The notes: a model not told the origin generated them from the letters alone. A DNA stretch of 64,000 nucleotides from Pseudomonas fluorescens (GCF_902497995.1 NZ_CABVII010000025.1:1-64000), one strand, 5' to 3'; positions 37,876 through 47,525 are shown, counted from the first letter of the stretch. A program made the numbers and translations.

Positions 37876-40800
37876 TGTTGTGCCTCCAGTTTCAGGGCCT
37901 TGGCCGCTTTGCGCGCTTCACCGCGCTCGACAAAGTTGCGAATCAATACGTAGAACACCGGCGTCAGCAACAGACCGAAAAAGGTCACCCCGAGCATCCC
38001 GGAGAACACTGCCACACCCATGGCGTGACGCATTTCGGCACCGGCACCGCTGGAGAACACCAGTGGCACCACACCCATGATGAACGCGAAGGACGTCATC
38101 AGGATCGGCCGCAGACGCAGACGGCACGCTTCGAGCACCGCAGCCAGCGGGCTAAGGCCTTCGTCCTGCTGTTTATCCTTGGCAAACTCGACGATCAGAA
38201 TCGCGTTCTTGCACGCAAGCCCCACCAGTACGATCAAGCCGATCTGGGTGAAGATGTTGTTGTCGCCTCCCGAAGCAATCACCCCGGTGATGGCCGACAG
38301 CAGGGTCATCGGCACGATCAGGATCACCGCCAGTGGCAGGCTCCAGCTTTCGTACTGGGCCGCGAGCACCAGGAACGCCAGCAGCACGCAGAGCGGGAAC
38401 ACAAACAGCGCGGTGTTGCCGGACAGAATCTGCTGGTAGGTCAGGTCGGTCCATTCGTAGGTCATGCCGTTGGGCAGTTCTTCCTTGAGCAGTTTCTCGA
38501 TGGCTTTTTCGGCCTGGCCGGAGCTGTAGCCGGGGGCTGCCGCACCGTTGATTTCAGCGGTGATGAAGCCGTTGTAGTGCATGACGCGGTCCGGCCCCGA
38601 GGTGTCGCTGACCTTGATGAAGGTCGCCAGCGGGATCATCTCGCCTTTGTTGTTGCGCACTTTCAGCTGACCGATCTGGTCCGACTCGAGACGGAACTGT
38701 TGCTCGGCCTGAACGTTGACCTGATAGGTACGACCGAAGCGGTTGAAGTCGTTGGCATACAGCGAACCCAGGTAGATCTGCAGGGTGTCGAAGATGTCGC
38801 TGACGGCCACGCCATGGGTCTTGGCTTTTTCCCGGTCGATGGCGGCATCGACCTGCGGCACGTTCACGGTGTAGCTGGTGAACAGTGCAGCCAGTTCCGG
38901 CACGTTATGGCTTTTGTTAATGATGTTCATGGTTTCTTTGTACAGCTCGTCATAGCCCAGGTTGCCCCGGTCTTCGATCTGCAGGCGGAAACCACCGATG
39001 GTGCCCAGGCCCTGTACCGGCGGCGGTGGGAAGATCGCCATGTAGGCTTCCTGAATCCCGGCGAACTGGCCGTTCAACGCGCCGGCAATCGCCCCGGCCG
39101 ACATGCTCGGGTCTTTACGCTCGTCGAACGGTTTCAGAGTCACGAACACGATGCCGGAGTTCGGGCTGTTGGTGAAGCCGTTGATCGACAGGCCGGGGAA
39201 GGCCACCGCGCTGTCCACGCCCGGCTGTTTCAGGGCCAGGTCGGACATGCGCTTGATCACGTCTTCGGTACGGTCCAGGCTCGAGGCATCCGGCAGTTGC
39301 GCGAAGGCCACCAGGTATTGCTTGTCCTGGCCGGGGACGAAACCGGTCGGGGTACTGGAGAAACCGAAGAAGGTCAGCACCATCAGGCCGGCGTACACCA
39401 GCAGGGCGATGCCGCTGCTGCGGATGACCCGGCCTACCGTACCGACGTAGCTATGGCTGGCCTTGTCGAAGAAGCGGTTGAACGGACGGAACAGCCAGCC
39501 ACCGAAGATTTTGTCGAGGACCTTGGAGAAGCGGTCTTTCGGCGCGTCGTGGCTCTTGAGCAATACCGCAGCCAGTGCCGGCGACAGGGTCAGCGAGTTG
39601 AAGGCCGAGATCACCGTCGAAATCGCAATGGTCAGGGCGAACTGCTTGTAGAACTGCCCGGTCAACCCGGAGATGAAGGCGGCCGGGATAAACACCGCGC
39701 ACAGCACCAGCGCCGTGGCGATGATCGGGCCGGTCACTTCGCGCATTGCCCGTTTAGTCGCTTCGACCGGGGTCAGTCCCAGTCCGATGTTCCGTTCGAC
39801 GTTCTCCACCACCACGATGGCATCGTCGACCACGATACCGATGGCCAGCACCAGGCCGAACAGCGACAAGGCGTTCAGCGAGAAGCCGAACAAATGCATC
39901 ACCGCAAAGGTACCGATCAACGACACCGGCACCGCCACCAACGGAATGATCGAGGCGCGCCAGGTTTGCAGGAACAGGATCACTACCAGAACCACAAGAA
40001 TCAGTGCTTCGAACAGAGTGTGAACCACCGCTTCGATCGAACCGCGCACGAAGATCGTCGGGTCATAGACGATGCTGAAGTCCATCCCTTGCGGGAAGCT
40101 CTTCTTCAGCTCCGCCATCTTGTCACGCACTTCGTTGGAAATTTCGATCGCGTTGGAGCCAGGGCGCTGGAAGATCGGGATCGCCACCGCCGGCTGGTTG
40201 TTCAACAAGGAGCGCAGGGCGTATTGGCTGGAGCCCAGTTCTACGCGGGCGATGTCCTTGAGACGAGTGATTTCACCGTTGTCGCCTGCGCGAATGATGA
40301 TGTTCTCGAACTCTTCTTCGGAAACCAGACGACCTTGCGTGTTGACCGACAGCTGGAACGCCGTGGCATTTGGCGCAGGTGGCGCGCCCAGGGCACCGGC
40401 CGCCACTTGACGGTTCTGCTCGCGAATCGCGGTCACCACATCGGTAGCGGTCAGGTTACGCGAAGCGGTCTTGTTCGGATCGAGCCACACCCGCAGCGAG
40501 TAATCGCCCATGCCGAACAGCTGCACATCACCGACACCGCCCAGGCGCGCCAGCTCGTCCTTGATGTTGAGCAGGGCGTAGTTGGACAGGTAGAGCATGT
40601 CGTAGCGTTTGTCCGGCGAGGTCAAGTGCACCACCATGGTCAGGTCGGGCGATGCCTTGTCGACGGTGATACCGATGCGCGTCACTTCCTCGGGAAGTTT
40701 CGGTTCGGTGCGGGTCACACGGTTCTGCACCTGCACCTGCGCGTTGTCCAGGTCAGTGCCCAGGGCGAAGGTGATGGTCAGGGTGATCTTGCCGTCAGCG

Positions 40801-41054
40801 GTGGACTGCGAGGACATGTACAGCATGTTCTCGACGCCGGTGATGGCTTGCTCCAATGGAGCGGCCACGGTTTCACCGATGACTTTAGGGTTGGCACCCG
40901 GGAAGTTGGCGCGGACCACAACGGTCGGTGGCACCACTTCCGGGTATTCGCTGATCGGCAACTGGAACAGCGAGATGGCACCGGCGATCAGGATCAGCAG
41001 CGACAGCACCGCTGCGAAGATCGGCCGTGAAATGAAGAATTGGGAAAAATTCAT
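37872..41054 (-). CDS. mexF: RND multidrug efflux pump, MexF
   Basis: 1060 residues, HAE1-type RND transporter with 12 TM helices and two large periplasmic loops. The sequence is nearly the same as P. aeruginosa MexF over long stretches (for example the opening MNFSQFFI.RPIFAAVLSLL). TM4 proton-relay acids are in GIVVDDAIVVVENVERN. It exports chloramphenicol, fluoroquinolones and trimethoprim in P. aeruginosa. Start ATG 41054 with AGGGATC upstream, 12 bp after mexE. Confidence 0.96.
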   Translation of the reverse strand: MNFSQFFISRPIFAAVLSLLILIAGAISLFQLPISEYPEVVPPTVVVRANFPGANPKVIGETVAAPLEQAITGVENMLYMSSQSTADGKITLTITFALGTDLDNAQVQVQNRVTRTEPKLPEEVTRIGITVDKASPDLTMVVHLTSPDKRYDMLYLSNYALLNIKDELARLGGVGDVQLFGMGDYSLRVWLDPNKTASRNLTATDVVTAIREQNRQVAAGALGAPPAPNATAFQLSVNTQGRLVSEEEFENIIIRAGDNGEITRLKDIARVELGSSQYALRSLLNNQPAVAIPIFQRPGSNAIEISNEVRDKMAELKKSFPQGMDFSIVYDPTIFVRGSIEAVVHTLFEALILVVLVVILFLQTWRASIIPLVAVPVSLIGTFAVMHLFGFSLNALSLFGLVLAIGIVVDDAIVVVENVERNIGLGLTPVEATKRAMREVTGPIIATALVLCAVFIPAAFISGLTGQFYKQFALTIAISTVISAFNSLTLSPALAAVLLKSHDAPKDRFSKVLDKIFGGWLFRPFNRFFDKASHSYVGTVGRVIRSSGIALLVYAGLMVLTFFGFSSTPTGFVPGQDKQYLVAFAQLPDASSLDRTEDVIKRMSDLALKQPGVDSAVAFPGLSINGFTNSPNSGIVFVTLKPFDERKDPSMSAGAIAGALNGQFAGIQEAYMAIFPPPPVQGLGTIGGFRLQIEDRGNLGYDELYKETMNIINKSHNVPELAALFTSYTVNVPQVDAAIDREKAKTHGVAVSDIFDTLQIYLGSLYANDFNRFGRTYQVNVQAEQQFRLESDQIGQLKVRNNKGEMIPLATFIKVSDTSGPDRVMHYNGFITAEINGAAAPGYSSGQAEKAIEKLLKEELPNGMTYEWTDLTYQQILSGNTALFVFPLCVLLAFLVLAAQYESWSLPLAVILIVPMTLLSAITGVIASGGDNNIFTQIGLIVLVGLACKNAILIVEFAKDKQQDEGLSPLAAVLEACRLRLRPILMTSFAFIMGVVPLVFSSGAGAEMRHAMGVAVFSGMLGVTFFGLLLTPVFYVLIRNFVERGEARKAAKALKLEAQQ

Positions 41055-41066
41055 CGTAGAGATCCC

Positions 41067-42320
41067 TTAACCGCGTGGTGTCGCAGCAGCCACTTTCACA
41101 ACCGCACCCGACGCAACCCTGGCAGGTGCGACTTGGGGCAGGTTGCTGGCTTCCAGCGCTTGTCGTTGTTGAGCCAGAGCGGCGAGGGTTTCCTGGGTGG
41201 CCATCGGGATCACTTCAGGCGTGACCGGCGAACCAGGACGTACACGTTGCAGGCCCTTGACGATGACGGTGTCATCCTTGTTCAGGCCGTTGCGCACGAT
41301 GCGCAGGCCTTCGATCTTCGGACCCAGCTCGACCGAGCGATACACCGTCTTGTTGTCGGCATCCATCACCAGCACGAACTTCTTGCCCAGGTCGGTGCCG
41401 ACTGCTTCGTCGTTGATCAGCACGGCGGAGTAGGTGCCGCTGCCGACCAGTTTCAAACGTGCGTAGAGGCCCGGGGTGTAGGTGCCGTCGGTGTTATCGA
41501 ACACCGCGCGGCCGCGGATGGTGCCGGTCTTCGGGTTGACCTGGTTGTCGACGAAGTTCATCACACCCTGGTGCGGATTGCCGTCTTCGTTGGACAGGCC
41601 GAGGTACACCGGGGTGGTGGCGCCACGTTTACCCTCGCGGGCGAGGGCGGTGTACTTGAGGAACACGCGCTCATCGGCGTCGAAGTAGGCGTAAACCTTG
41701 TCAGTGGAAACGACGCTGGTCAGCGCGGTGGTATCGGCAGTCACCAGGTTACCGGCGGTGATTTGCGCACGGCTGATGCGACCGCTGATCGGTGCGGTGA
41801 CGCGGGTGAAGCTCAGGTTCAATTTCGCCAGATCAAGCTGCGCCTGGAGGGCGCCGACCGCGGCACGGGCTTCCTGGGCAGCGCTGGTGCGCGAATCGGC
41901 CAACTCGGCGGAGATCGCGTTGCTGGTGCGCAGGCGTTCACCGCGCTGGGCTTCATTTTCGCTACGGGTGGCGTTGGCGCGGGATTGGGCAACCAGGGCT
42001 TCGAGTCGGCGGACCTCAGCCTGGAACGGACGCGGGTCGATCTGGAACAGCAGGTCGCCTTTCTTGACCAACGCGCCTTCAGTGAAAGCCACTTCATCGA
42101 TCTGGCCGGAGACGCGAGGCCGGATCTCCACGGTTTCCGGCGCTTCGAGGCGCCCGGTGAATTCGTCCCACTCGTTGACCGGTTGTTCCAGCACCTTGGC
42201 CACACTGACCTTGGCCGCGGGCAGCGTGGCGGCGGTGTCCGGAGCCTTGCCGCAAGCGCTCATCACCAGTACGGCCAACAGGGCCAACGGGAAGCGCAAA
42301 TATTTGAGTGATTGTTCCAT
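41067..42320 (-). CDS. mexE: RND efflux periplasmic adaptor, MexE
   Basis: 417 residues, a lipoprotein with lipobox VMSACGK (Cys 23). Lipoyl halves (RPRVSGQIDEVAFTEGALVK and FTRVTAPISGRISRAQI) flank a hairpin. A C-terminal beta-barrel and membrane-proximal domain follow. It links MexF to OprN. In P. aeruginosa the operon is activated by the LysR-type MexT encoded next door; here no mexT lies adjacent, since the neighbour is an FAD enzyme. Start ATG 42320. Confidence 0.93.
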   Translation of the reverse strand: MEQSLKYLRFPLALLAVLVMSACGKAPDTAATLPAAKVSVAKVLEQPVNEWDEFTGRLEAPETVEIRPRVSGQIDEVAFTEGALVKKGDLLFQIDPRPFQAEVRRLEALVAQSRANATRSENEAQRGERLRTSNAISAELADSRTSAAQEARAAVGALQAQLDLAKLNLSFTRVTAPISGRISRAQITAGNLVTADTTALTSVVSTDKVYAYFDADERVFLKYTALAREGKRGATTPVYLGLSNEDGNPHQGVMNFVDNQVNPKTGTIRGRAVFDNTDGTYTPGLYARLKLVGSGTYSAVLINDEAVGTDLGKKFVLVMDADNKTVYRSVELGPKIEGLRIVRNGLNKDDTVIVKGLQRVRPGSPVTPEVIPMATQETLAALAQQRQALEASNLPQVAPARVASGAVVKVAAATPRG

Positions 42321-42403
42321 GGATGCATCCGCCAATGTATTGAGAATGGACGGATGATGCTCGGCGAGGGGGTATCTCACGAATCGAATGAAGCAAAGGT
42401 AAC

Positions 42404-42479
42404 TATCATTCGCAATGATATAAGCGGGAAGTGAGCCCTCTAGCCTGCGGCTTTCGTTAGGTGGCTATCAATTTCGATA
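42404..42479 (-). promoter_or_regulatory. Palindromes upstream of mexE
   Basis: TATCATTCGCAATGATA (42404-42420) has perfect 7-bp arms and resembles an imperfect Fur box in its right half. TATCAATTTCGATA (42466-42479) has TATC/GATA arms with the T-N11-A spacing favoured by LysR regulators. They lie about 84 and 146 bp before the mexE start. The factors are not known; the MexT consensus does not fit well. Confidence 0.4.
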
Positions 42480-42533
42480 ATGACGATTCAGTGTTGCGTA
42501 GCATGCCAAGGACGGGTTTGAGACCCAGTCGCG

Positions 42534-42615
42534 GCCTTCGCGGGCAAGCCTCGCTCCTACAGGGATTTAATCCACACCACAAATCCCTGTAGGAGCGAGG
42601 CTTGCTCGCGAAGAG
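42534..42615. repeat. BIME: inverted REP pair, last one in the window
   Basis: The GAGGCTTGCTCGCGAA / GAGGCTTGCCCGCGAA type with units at about 42534-42563 and 42585-42615. It lies between the mexE promoter region and the 3' end of the FAD dehydrogenase gene. I found no further REP to the right of it. Confidence 0.9.
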
Positions 42616-42625
42616 GCCATCAGCC

Positions 42626-44338
42626 TCAAAGGAAATTATGCGCCAGTACCCTTCCTGCAATGTAACCGAACGTCATGCCCGGCCCGAGGGTGATACCTCC
42701 GCTGGGGTAATAGCCGTTCATGATGCTGTTCATGTCATTGCCCACCGCGAATAACCCTGGAATCGGCGCGTCATGTTCGTTCAATACTCGCGCACAGGCA
42801 TCCGTGTTCAATCCGGCGAAGGTACCCAGGCTGCCGGGAACCAGCTTTACTGCATAGAAGGGGCCTTTACCCAGGCTGCCAAGGGACGGGTTAGGGCCAT
42901 GGAGGACTTCCCCTTGAGCTTTGTTGTACAACGACTCACCCCGCTGGAAGAGCGGATCGCAGCCTTTTTCGGCGTGCTGATTGAAGGTGCTGACCGTGGC
43001 TTCGAGTTGCTGCGCATCAATCGCGCATTGGCGCGCCAGCCCGGTCAGGGTCGCGTCCTTGAACAGATAGCCACTGCGAACATATGACGCCGTCGGGAAC
43101 GGAAAGGGTTTCGACCAGCCCAGGCCATAGCGCCGCTGGGCGCGGTGGTCGCAGATCAGCCAGGACACTGGGGTTTCTCCCGGGCCGGTGGCATCGAACA
43201 GTGCGCACATATAGTCGTGGTAAGAGTCGGCCTCGTTGACGAAGCGTCGGCCATCCTGGCGCACTGCGATAAAACCCGGCTTCGCCCGTTCCATCAAATG
43301 TGGAAAGCCGCTGAAACCACCGTCCCCTCGCGGCACACGAGAGACCGGTGCCCAAGCGGCGGCATGCAGCATGTCGGGCGCGATGCGTGCCCCGACACTT
43401 TCGCCCAGGCTCAGGCCATCGCCCGTATTGCTTTTGGGCGCTGCGCTCAAGTGCTCGGTGCCATTAGGTGCATGGGCGAACTGGCGGGCAATGCGCTGCT
43501 GGTCATGGGGGAAGCCACCGCAGGCCAACACGACGCCACGCCGTGCGTGGATTTCAAACAACCTTCCGGCCCGCTCAAGACGAGCCCCGACCACGCGTTC
43601 GCCGTCGCGCAGCAGCACTCGGACCGGCGTATCGGTCAGCAGCCGGACCTTGCGATCCACCGCGCTTTTCAGCAACCGGGCTACCAGTGCATTGCCGTTT
43701 ACCAAGTGCATGCCCCGGCCATGGCAGAGCAGGTCACGAGCATGGCGCAACAGGCGCTTGCCGGCGTACAGCATTGATTTCGCGGACTGGCTGGCATTGA
43801 GGAAATGATTGAGCTCGGCACCGCCCGCTATGCCCATTCCACCAAGGCTGATGATGTCCAGCGGACGTCGAAGTTTTTTGATCCAGGGACCCAGTCGACG
43901 ACCATCGAACGGTTGGGCGCAGACCGAGCGCCCCCCTTTGGCGAAGCCTTCGCTGGCGTGAAAATCAGGCATCTTGCTGCCGGAAAAAAACTGGACTTCG
44001 GTATGGTGCTGAAAGAACTCGACCATGTTCGGACCCTGTTCGAGGAACATCTCTACACGAGGGTCGAGCACGTCGCTGTGCAGTTCATTGCGCAGGTAGA
44101 TCCGCGCCAGTTCGGGTTCTTCAACTATCCCGTCGTCGACGGCCAGTGGGTTGCGGGGAATCCACAGCCAGCCGCCCGACCAGGCGCTGGTACCACCGAA
44201 CGTCGGCTCTTTTTCCACCACGATGACGTCGAGGCCAAGCTCGGCGGCGGTGACGGCAGCGGCCAGACCCGAGGCGCCGGAACCGATGACTAGGACATCA
44301 CACTGCATGTGCTCACTGTTGTGCATAAGGATCGCCAT
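42626..44338 (-). CDS. FAD-dependent dehydrogenase (fumarate reductase/ketosteroid dehydrogenase-like), first copy
   Basis: 570 residues. The FAD-binding Rossmann motif VLVIGSGASGLAAAVTAAELG lies near residues 15-35, with the ribose Glu in VVEKEPTFGGTSAWSGGWLW. The C-terminal FAD segment is GLFAVGNDMNSIMNGYYPSGG followed by ITLGPGMTFGYIAG. This is the family that includes 3-ketosteroid-delta1-dehydrogenase and flavocytochrome fumarate reductase: it removes hydrogens next to a carbonyl or carboxylate. The substrate is unknown. ATGs at 44338, 44326 and 44308 are all possible starts, none with a strong Shine-Dalgarno. It is a paralogue of 44748-46526. Confidence 0.85.
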   Translation of the reverse strand: MAILMHNSEHMQCDVLVIGSGASGLAAAVTAAELGLDVIVVEKEPTFGGTSAWSGGWLWIPRNPLAVDDGIVEEPELARIYLRNELHSDVLDPRVEMFLEQGPNMVEFFQHHTEVQFFSGSKMPDFHASEGFAKGGRSVCAQPFDGRRLGPWIKKLRRPLDIISLGGMGIAGGAELNHFLNASQSAKSMLYAGKRLLRHARDLLCHGRGMHLVNGNALVARLLKSAVDRKVRLLTDTPVRVLLRDGERVVGARLERAGRLFEIHARRGVVLACGGFPHDQQRIARQFAHAPNGTEHLSAAPKSNTGDGLSLGESVGARIAPDMLHAAAWAPVSRVPRGDGGFSGFPHLMERAKPGFIAVRQDGRRFVNEADSYHDYMCALFDATGPGETPVSWLICDHRAQRRYGLGWSKPFPFPTASYVRSGYLFKDATLTGLARQCAIDAQQLEATVSTFNQHAEKGCDPLFQRGESLYNKAQGEVLHGPNPSLGSLGKGPFYAVKLVPGSLGTFAGLNTDACARVLNEHDAPIPGLFAVGNDMNSIMNGYYPSGGITLGPGMTFGYIAGRVLAHNFL

Positions 44339-44458
44339 TGAGAGTGAGGTTGGGCGAGGCCGGCGGTGGGTGTGAGGCTACCTTCGAGGAGTACCGCGAT
44401 GCCGGCGATCTGGGCGGCTGGCCGCTCCCGGGTGGAAGCGGCTCAACGATGCGACGGG

Positions 44459-44779
44459 TTATTTCAACGGTGAAAAGTCGGTCGGGCGCAACAGTCGCGA
44501 TTCCAGGGTGACCACGGCGTCCAGTTCCTTGTTCTGGCGTGCGAAGTCCTGCCAGCGCGGGTCGGCCGCCATGGCATTGCGACGGGCCATCCGGTCGTCG
44601 AGGCTGGTGTAGCCCCAGATGTGCACCACCTGGTTGACCTCGCCGATTTCGGTGGTGAAGAAGCCCACGAGGTTGCCCAGGTGCTCTTGTTGCACGGCCA
44701 GTGCGGCGCTTTTGTACAGGGCCAGCCAGTCGCCGAGCCGGGTCGGTTTAATCGTGTAGGTGCGCAGTTCGTAGTACAT
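44459..44779 (-). CDS. NIPSNAP-family protein
   Basis: 106 residues beginning MYYELRTYTIKPTRLGDWL, the signature opening of the NIPSNAP ferredoxin-like fold; WGYTSLDDRMARRNAM follows. Small NIPSNAP proteins often accompany catabolic oxidoreductases, but no catalysis is established. It starts inside the 3' end of the FAD dehydrogenase gene (32-bp overlap), implying coupling. Confidence 0.88.
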   Translation of the reverse strand: MYYELRTYTIKPTRLGDWLALYKSAALAVQQEHLGNLVGFFTTEIGEVNQVVHIWGYTSLDDRMARRNAMAADPRWQDFARQNKELDAVVTLESRLLRPTDFSPLK

Positions 44780-46526
44780 GCTGTTCTCCAGTGAGGGATG
44801 GTTGTGCGGTGCTGTGGTCGAGCCGCTCGGCGATATCGCGCGCGGCGAGGTAACCGAAGGTGATGCCGGGGCCGAGGGTGATGCCGGGACCTGGATAGGT
44901 GCCGTCCATGATTGAGTTCATTTCGTTGCCGGCGGCGTAGAGCCCGTGGATCGGCTCACCGCTCATGTTCAGCACGTTGGCCTGTCCATTGGTGACCAGG
45001 CCGCGGGCCGAACCGAGGTCGCCGGTAAACAGGCGGATGGCATAAAAGGGCGCCTTGCGCAGAGGCTTGAGGCACGGGTTGGGTTGGTGCAGTGGGTCAC
45101 CCATGTAGCGGTTGTAGGCCGTGCCGCCCTTGTTGAACGGGTGGTCGACACCTTGTTCGGCATCAGTGTTGTACTGCACCAGGGTCTGCTCGAGTGTCGC
45201 GGCATCAATGCCGGCGATCTGGGCCAGTTCGGCGAGACTGTCAGCGCGCAGCAGATAACCGGCTTCGATCAGCGCGCTGTTGTTGACCGGTCGTGGACGG
45301 GCCAGCCCCATGCCATAGTTGTTCAAGGCTTCGCTGTCACAGATCAGCCAGCAGGGGGCATTGGCGCCGTCGTTGGCGAACATGCCTTCGACGAAACAGT
45401 GGTAGGAGTCGGACTCATTGACGAAACGCCTGCCGGCGCGGTTGACCGCAATCACGCCGGGTTTGGCACGGTCGGTCACCAGATGCGGAAAACGCTCCTG
45501 GCTGCCGTCGGCCTTGTGCAGCACCGAGACCGGTGCCCAGAAAAAATTCGCTGCCAGGTTATTGCCGATTGCCGCGTTGACCGAGGCCGCCAGTCGTTGC
45601 CCGTCACCGACGTTGGCCGGTGGTGACATCGTCCAGTGTTGCGCGTCGCCGTGCGGACGCTGTTCGGCTGCCTGCGGGCTGGCGGCGAATCCACCCATGG
45701 CCAGCACCACACCGCCACGGGCCAATACCCTGCGGTTTTGATTGCGCCAGGTGATCTGCACACCCTTGACCATTCCCTGCTCGACGATCAGCGCCTCGGG
45801 CGTGGCCTCAAGCCACAGATCGACGCCATTGGCCAATGCCGTGGTGGCCAGGCGCGCGATCAAGGCATTGCCCACGGTCAGGCGAGTTCCACGCGGATGG
45901 CTGAGGCGATCGACGGCATAGCGGCCCATCAGTTTCAGGCAGTGCCAGAGGGATTTGGGCGAACGCTTGAAACTGAGGAAGTGCTGGATATCCAGGCGAT
46001 TGACCATCATGCCGCCGAACAGCAGCATGCCATCCGGTGGGCGCTTCAGGTCTTTGAAATGCTCACCGAGCCGGCGCCCGTCGTACTCGTCGATTTCCAG
46101 CGCCCGACCGGTCAGCGTGCCGCCGGGCAGGTCCGGGTAATAATCGGGCGACAGCGGCCGCAAGCTGTATTTAAGCTCGCTGTGCGCCTCCAGATAGTGC
46201 AGGGCTTCACGCCCGTGTTCGATGAAAGCGTCGATCAATTCAGGGTTGTAGCCGGCCCCGATGACTTCTTTCAGATAAAGCCGCATCTGCTCGGCGGGCA
46301 AGTGATGCCCGGCCGCCCGCGCCTGGTCAGTGTCGTGCAGCCAGACGGCACCGCCGGAGATCGCCGACGTGCCGCCGAAGACCTCGGTCTTTTCCACCAG
46401 CAAGACCTTGAGTCCGCGGCAACTGGCGGTCACCGCAGCGGCGAAACCGGCGGCACCGCTGCCCAGGACAATCACGTCATAGGTCAGGTCGGGACTCGCA
46501 GAGGGCCGCGTAGTCGTCATGTTCAT
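44748..46526 (-). CDS. FAD-dependent dehydrogenase (fumarate reductase/ketosteroid dehydrogenase-like), second copy
   Basis: 592 residues. FAD motif VIVLGSGAAGFAAAVTASCRG (about 19-39), VEKTEVFGGTSAISGG, and C-terminal GLYAAGNEMNSIMDGTYPGPG with ITLGPGITFGYLAARDI. The domain order is the same as in the neighbour at 42626-44338, so the two may act on successive intermediates or be the product of duplication. ATG 46526 (MNMTTTRP). It lies 33 bp after the shikimate-dehydrogenase-like gene. Confidence 0.85.
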   Translation of the reverse strand: MNMTTTRPSASPDLTYDVIVLGSGAAGFAAAVTASCRGLKVLLVEKTEVFGGTSAISGGAVWLHDTDQARAAGHHLPAEQMRLYLKEVIGAGYNPELIDAFIEHGREALHYLEAHSELKYSLRPLSPDYYPDLPGGTLTGRALEIDEYDGRRLGEHFKDLKRPPDGMLLFGGMMVNRLDIQHFLSFKRSPKSLWHCLKLMGRYAVDRLSHPRGTRLTVGNALIARLATTALANGVDLWLEATPEALIVEQGMVKGVQITWRNQNRRVLARGGVVLAMGGFAASPQAAEQRPHGDAQHWTMSPPANVGDGQRLAASVNAAIGNNLAANFFWAPVSVLHKADGSQERFPHLVTDRAKPGVIAVNRAGRRFVNESDSYHCFVEGMFANDGANAPCWLICDSEALNNYGMGLARPRPVNNSALIEAGYLLRADSLAELAQIAGIDAATLEQTLVQYNTDAEQGVDHPFNKGGTAYNRYMGDPLHQPNPCLKPLRKAPFYAIRLFTGDLGSARGLVTNGQANVLNMSGEPIHGLYAAGNEMNSIMDGTYPGPGITLGPGITFGYLAARDIAERLDHSTAQPSLTGEQHVLRTAHLHD

Positions 46527-46559
46527 TGTCTATCGCCTGTTGAGGACGGGGCCGCAGAA

Positions 46560-47378
46560 TCAGATCTGCAGCGGCGTCACGCCCATGAAGTGGCCGAGGT
46601 TGCCCAGTTGCGCCAGCGCCATCTCCGGGCCGGTCTGGATCGGGCACCCCAGGCGTTGGGCAAAGGCGAGGAAGGACGTCACCGCTGGGGAAGTCACGAC
46701 ATCGGCCACCAGGGTCCTGGTCTGCAACGTTTGCATCAGGGCGAGCGGTAACGGCATCGCCTTGTCATCAGGGGCGGCACCCATGCCGACCGGCGAGGCG
46801 TTGACCACCAGGTCGAAAGGCTCGAGCGAGGCCGGATTGGCGCTGATCACAACCTTGGGGAAGGCACCGCGCAACAATTCGCCAAGCATTTCAACGCGCT
46901 GTTGACTGAGATCGCTGATGGCCAGGTGACTGACCCCCGCCTGGCACAGCGACCAGGCAATCGCGCTGCCGACACCGCCGGTGCCGATCACCATGGCCTG
47001 TTTGTCTTGTGCGTTGAAATCGTGCTTGCGTGCGGCACTGAGAAAGCCTTCGCCATCGACGATATCGCCCACCAATCGACCATCGGCCTCGCGGCGGATC
47101 ACATTCACCGAGCGCAGCGCCGCCGAGCGTTCACTGATGCTGTCCAGGCGACTGGCCAGTAGTTGTTTGTACGGAACGGTCACCACGCACCCGCGCAGGT
47201 TTTGCCAGCCGCGCAGCGTCTGTATGAAATTCTGCAGGGCGCTCGGCGCAAGGTCGATCGCGAGCATGGCAACGTTCTGCTGGTGGTCGGCGAACCAGCG
47301 ATTGAAGTTTTCCGGCGATTTCACCTGAGCAATGGGTGAGCCGACGATGGCGACCAGTTCAGTCGAACCCTGAATCAT
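46560..47378 (-). CDS. Shikimate/quinate dehydrogenase-like protein
   Basis: 272 residues, AroE superfamily. The catalytic Lys is in VTVPYKQLL, and the substrate-binding segment is GDIVDGEGFLSA, in which the usual NTDG of biosynthetic AroE is replaced. The NADP(H) Rossmann motif is VIGTGGVGSAIAWSLCQAG. The altered pocket (KSPENFNRW instead of SxS near the N-terminus) argues for a catabolic relative rather than aroE. Start ATG 47378 has GGGAG upstream. It leads the minus-strand dehydrogenase cluster and is divergent from the IclR gene. Confidence 0.88.
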   Translation of the reverse strand: MIQGSTELVAIVGSPIAQVKSPENFNRWFADHQQNVAMLAIDLAPSALQNFIQTLRGWQNLRGCVVTVPYKQLLASRLDSISERSAALRSVNVIRREADGRLVGDIVDGEGFLSAARKHDFNAQDKQAMVIGTGGVGSAIAWSLCQAGVSHLAISDLSQQRVEMLGELLRGAFPKVVISANPASLEPFDLVVNASPVGMGAAPDDKAMPLPLALMQTLQTRTLVADVVTSPAVTSFLAFAQRLGCPIQTGPEMALAQLGNLGHFMGVTPLQI

Positions 47379-47464
47379 ATGGAACTCCCGCTTATTGGCT
47401 GTGTTGTGCAGCCGATACTGCAAGCGGGGGCAGGTTGCGAACAATCAGTTACAGGGCCAAAAAC

Positions 47465-47497
47465 GTTGATAATCGCAGCCTGAGTGCGATAATCGCA
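47465..47497. promoter_or_regulatory. Twin IclR-type operator in the divergent promoter
   Basis: GATAATCGCA occurs twice, at 47468-47477 and 47488-47497, exactly 20 bp apart (two helical turns). The second is part of the perfect palindrome TGCGATAATCGCA (47485-47497). The form is close to the published P. putida PcaR operator (GTTCGATAATCGCAC), also an IclR-family site. It lies just upstream of the IclR start and about 90-120 bp before the dehydrogenase-like gene start. Confidence 0.6.
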
Positions 47498-47525
47498 TTC
47501 AATATGCAATTCAGAAGGCGAATTG

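Noticed and set aside
37875..41030. A 1051-codon open frame on the plus strand opposite mexF
   Set aside because: It mirrors a nearly invariant RND pump gene, has low-complexity Gln/His/Arg content and no ribosome-binding site.
42404..42420. Palindrome upstream of mexE as a definite Fur box
   Set aside because: Only about 11 of 19 positions fit the Fur consensus in the best register, so it is reported only as Fur-like.
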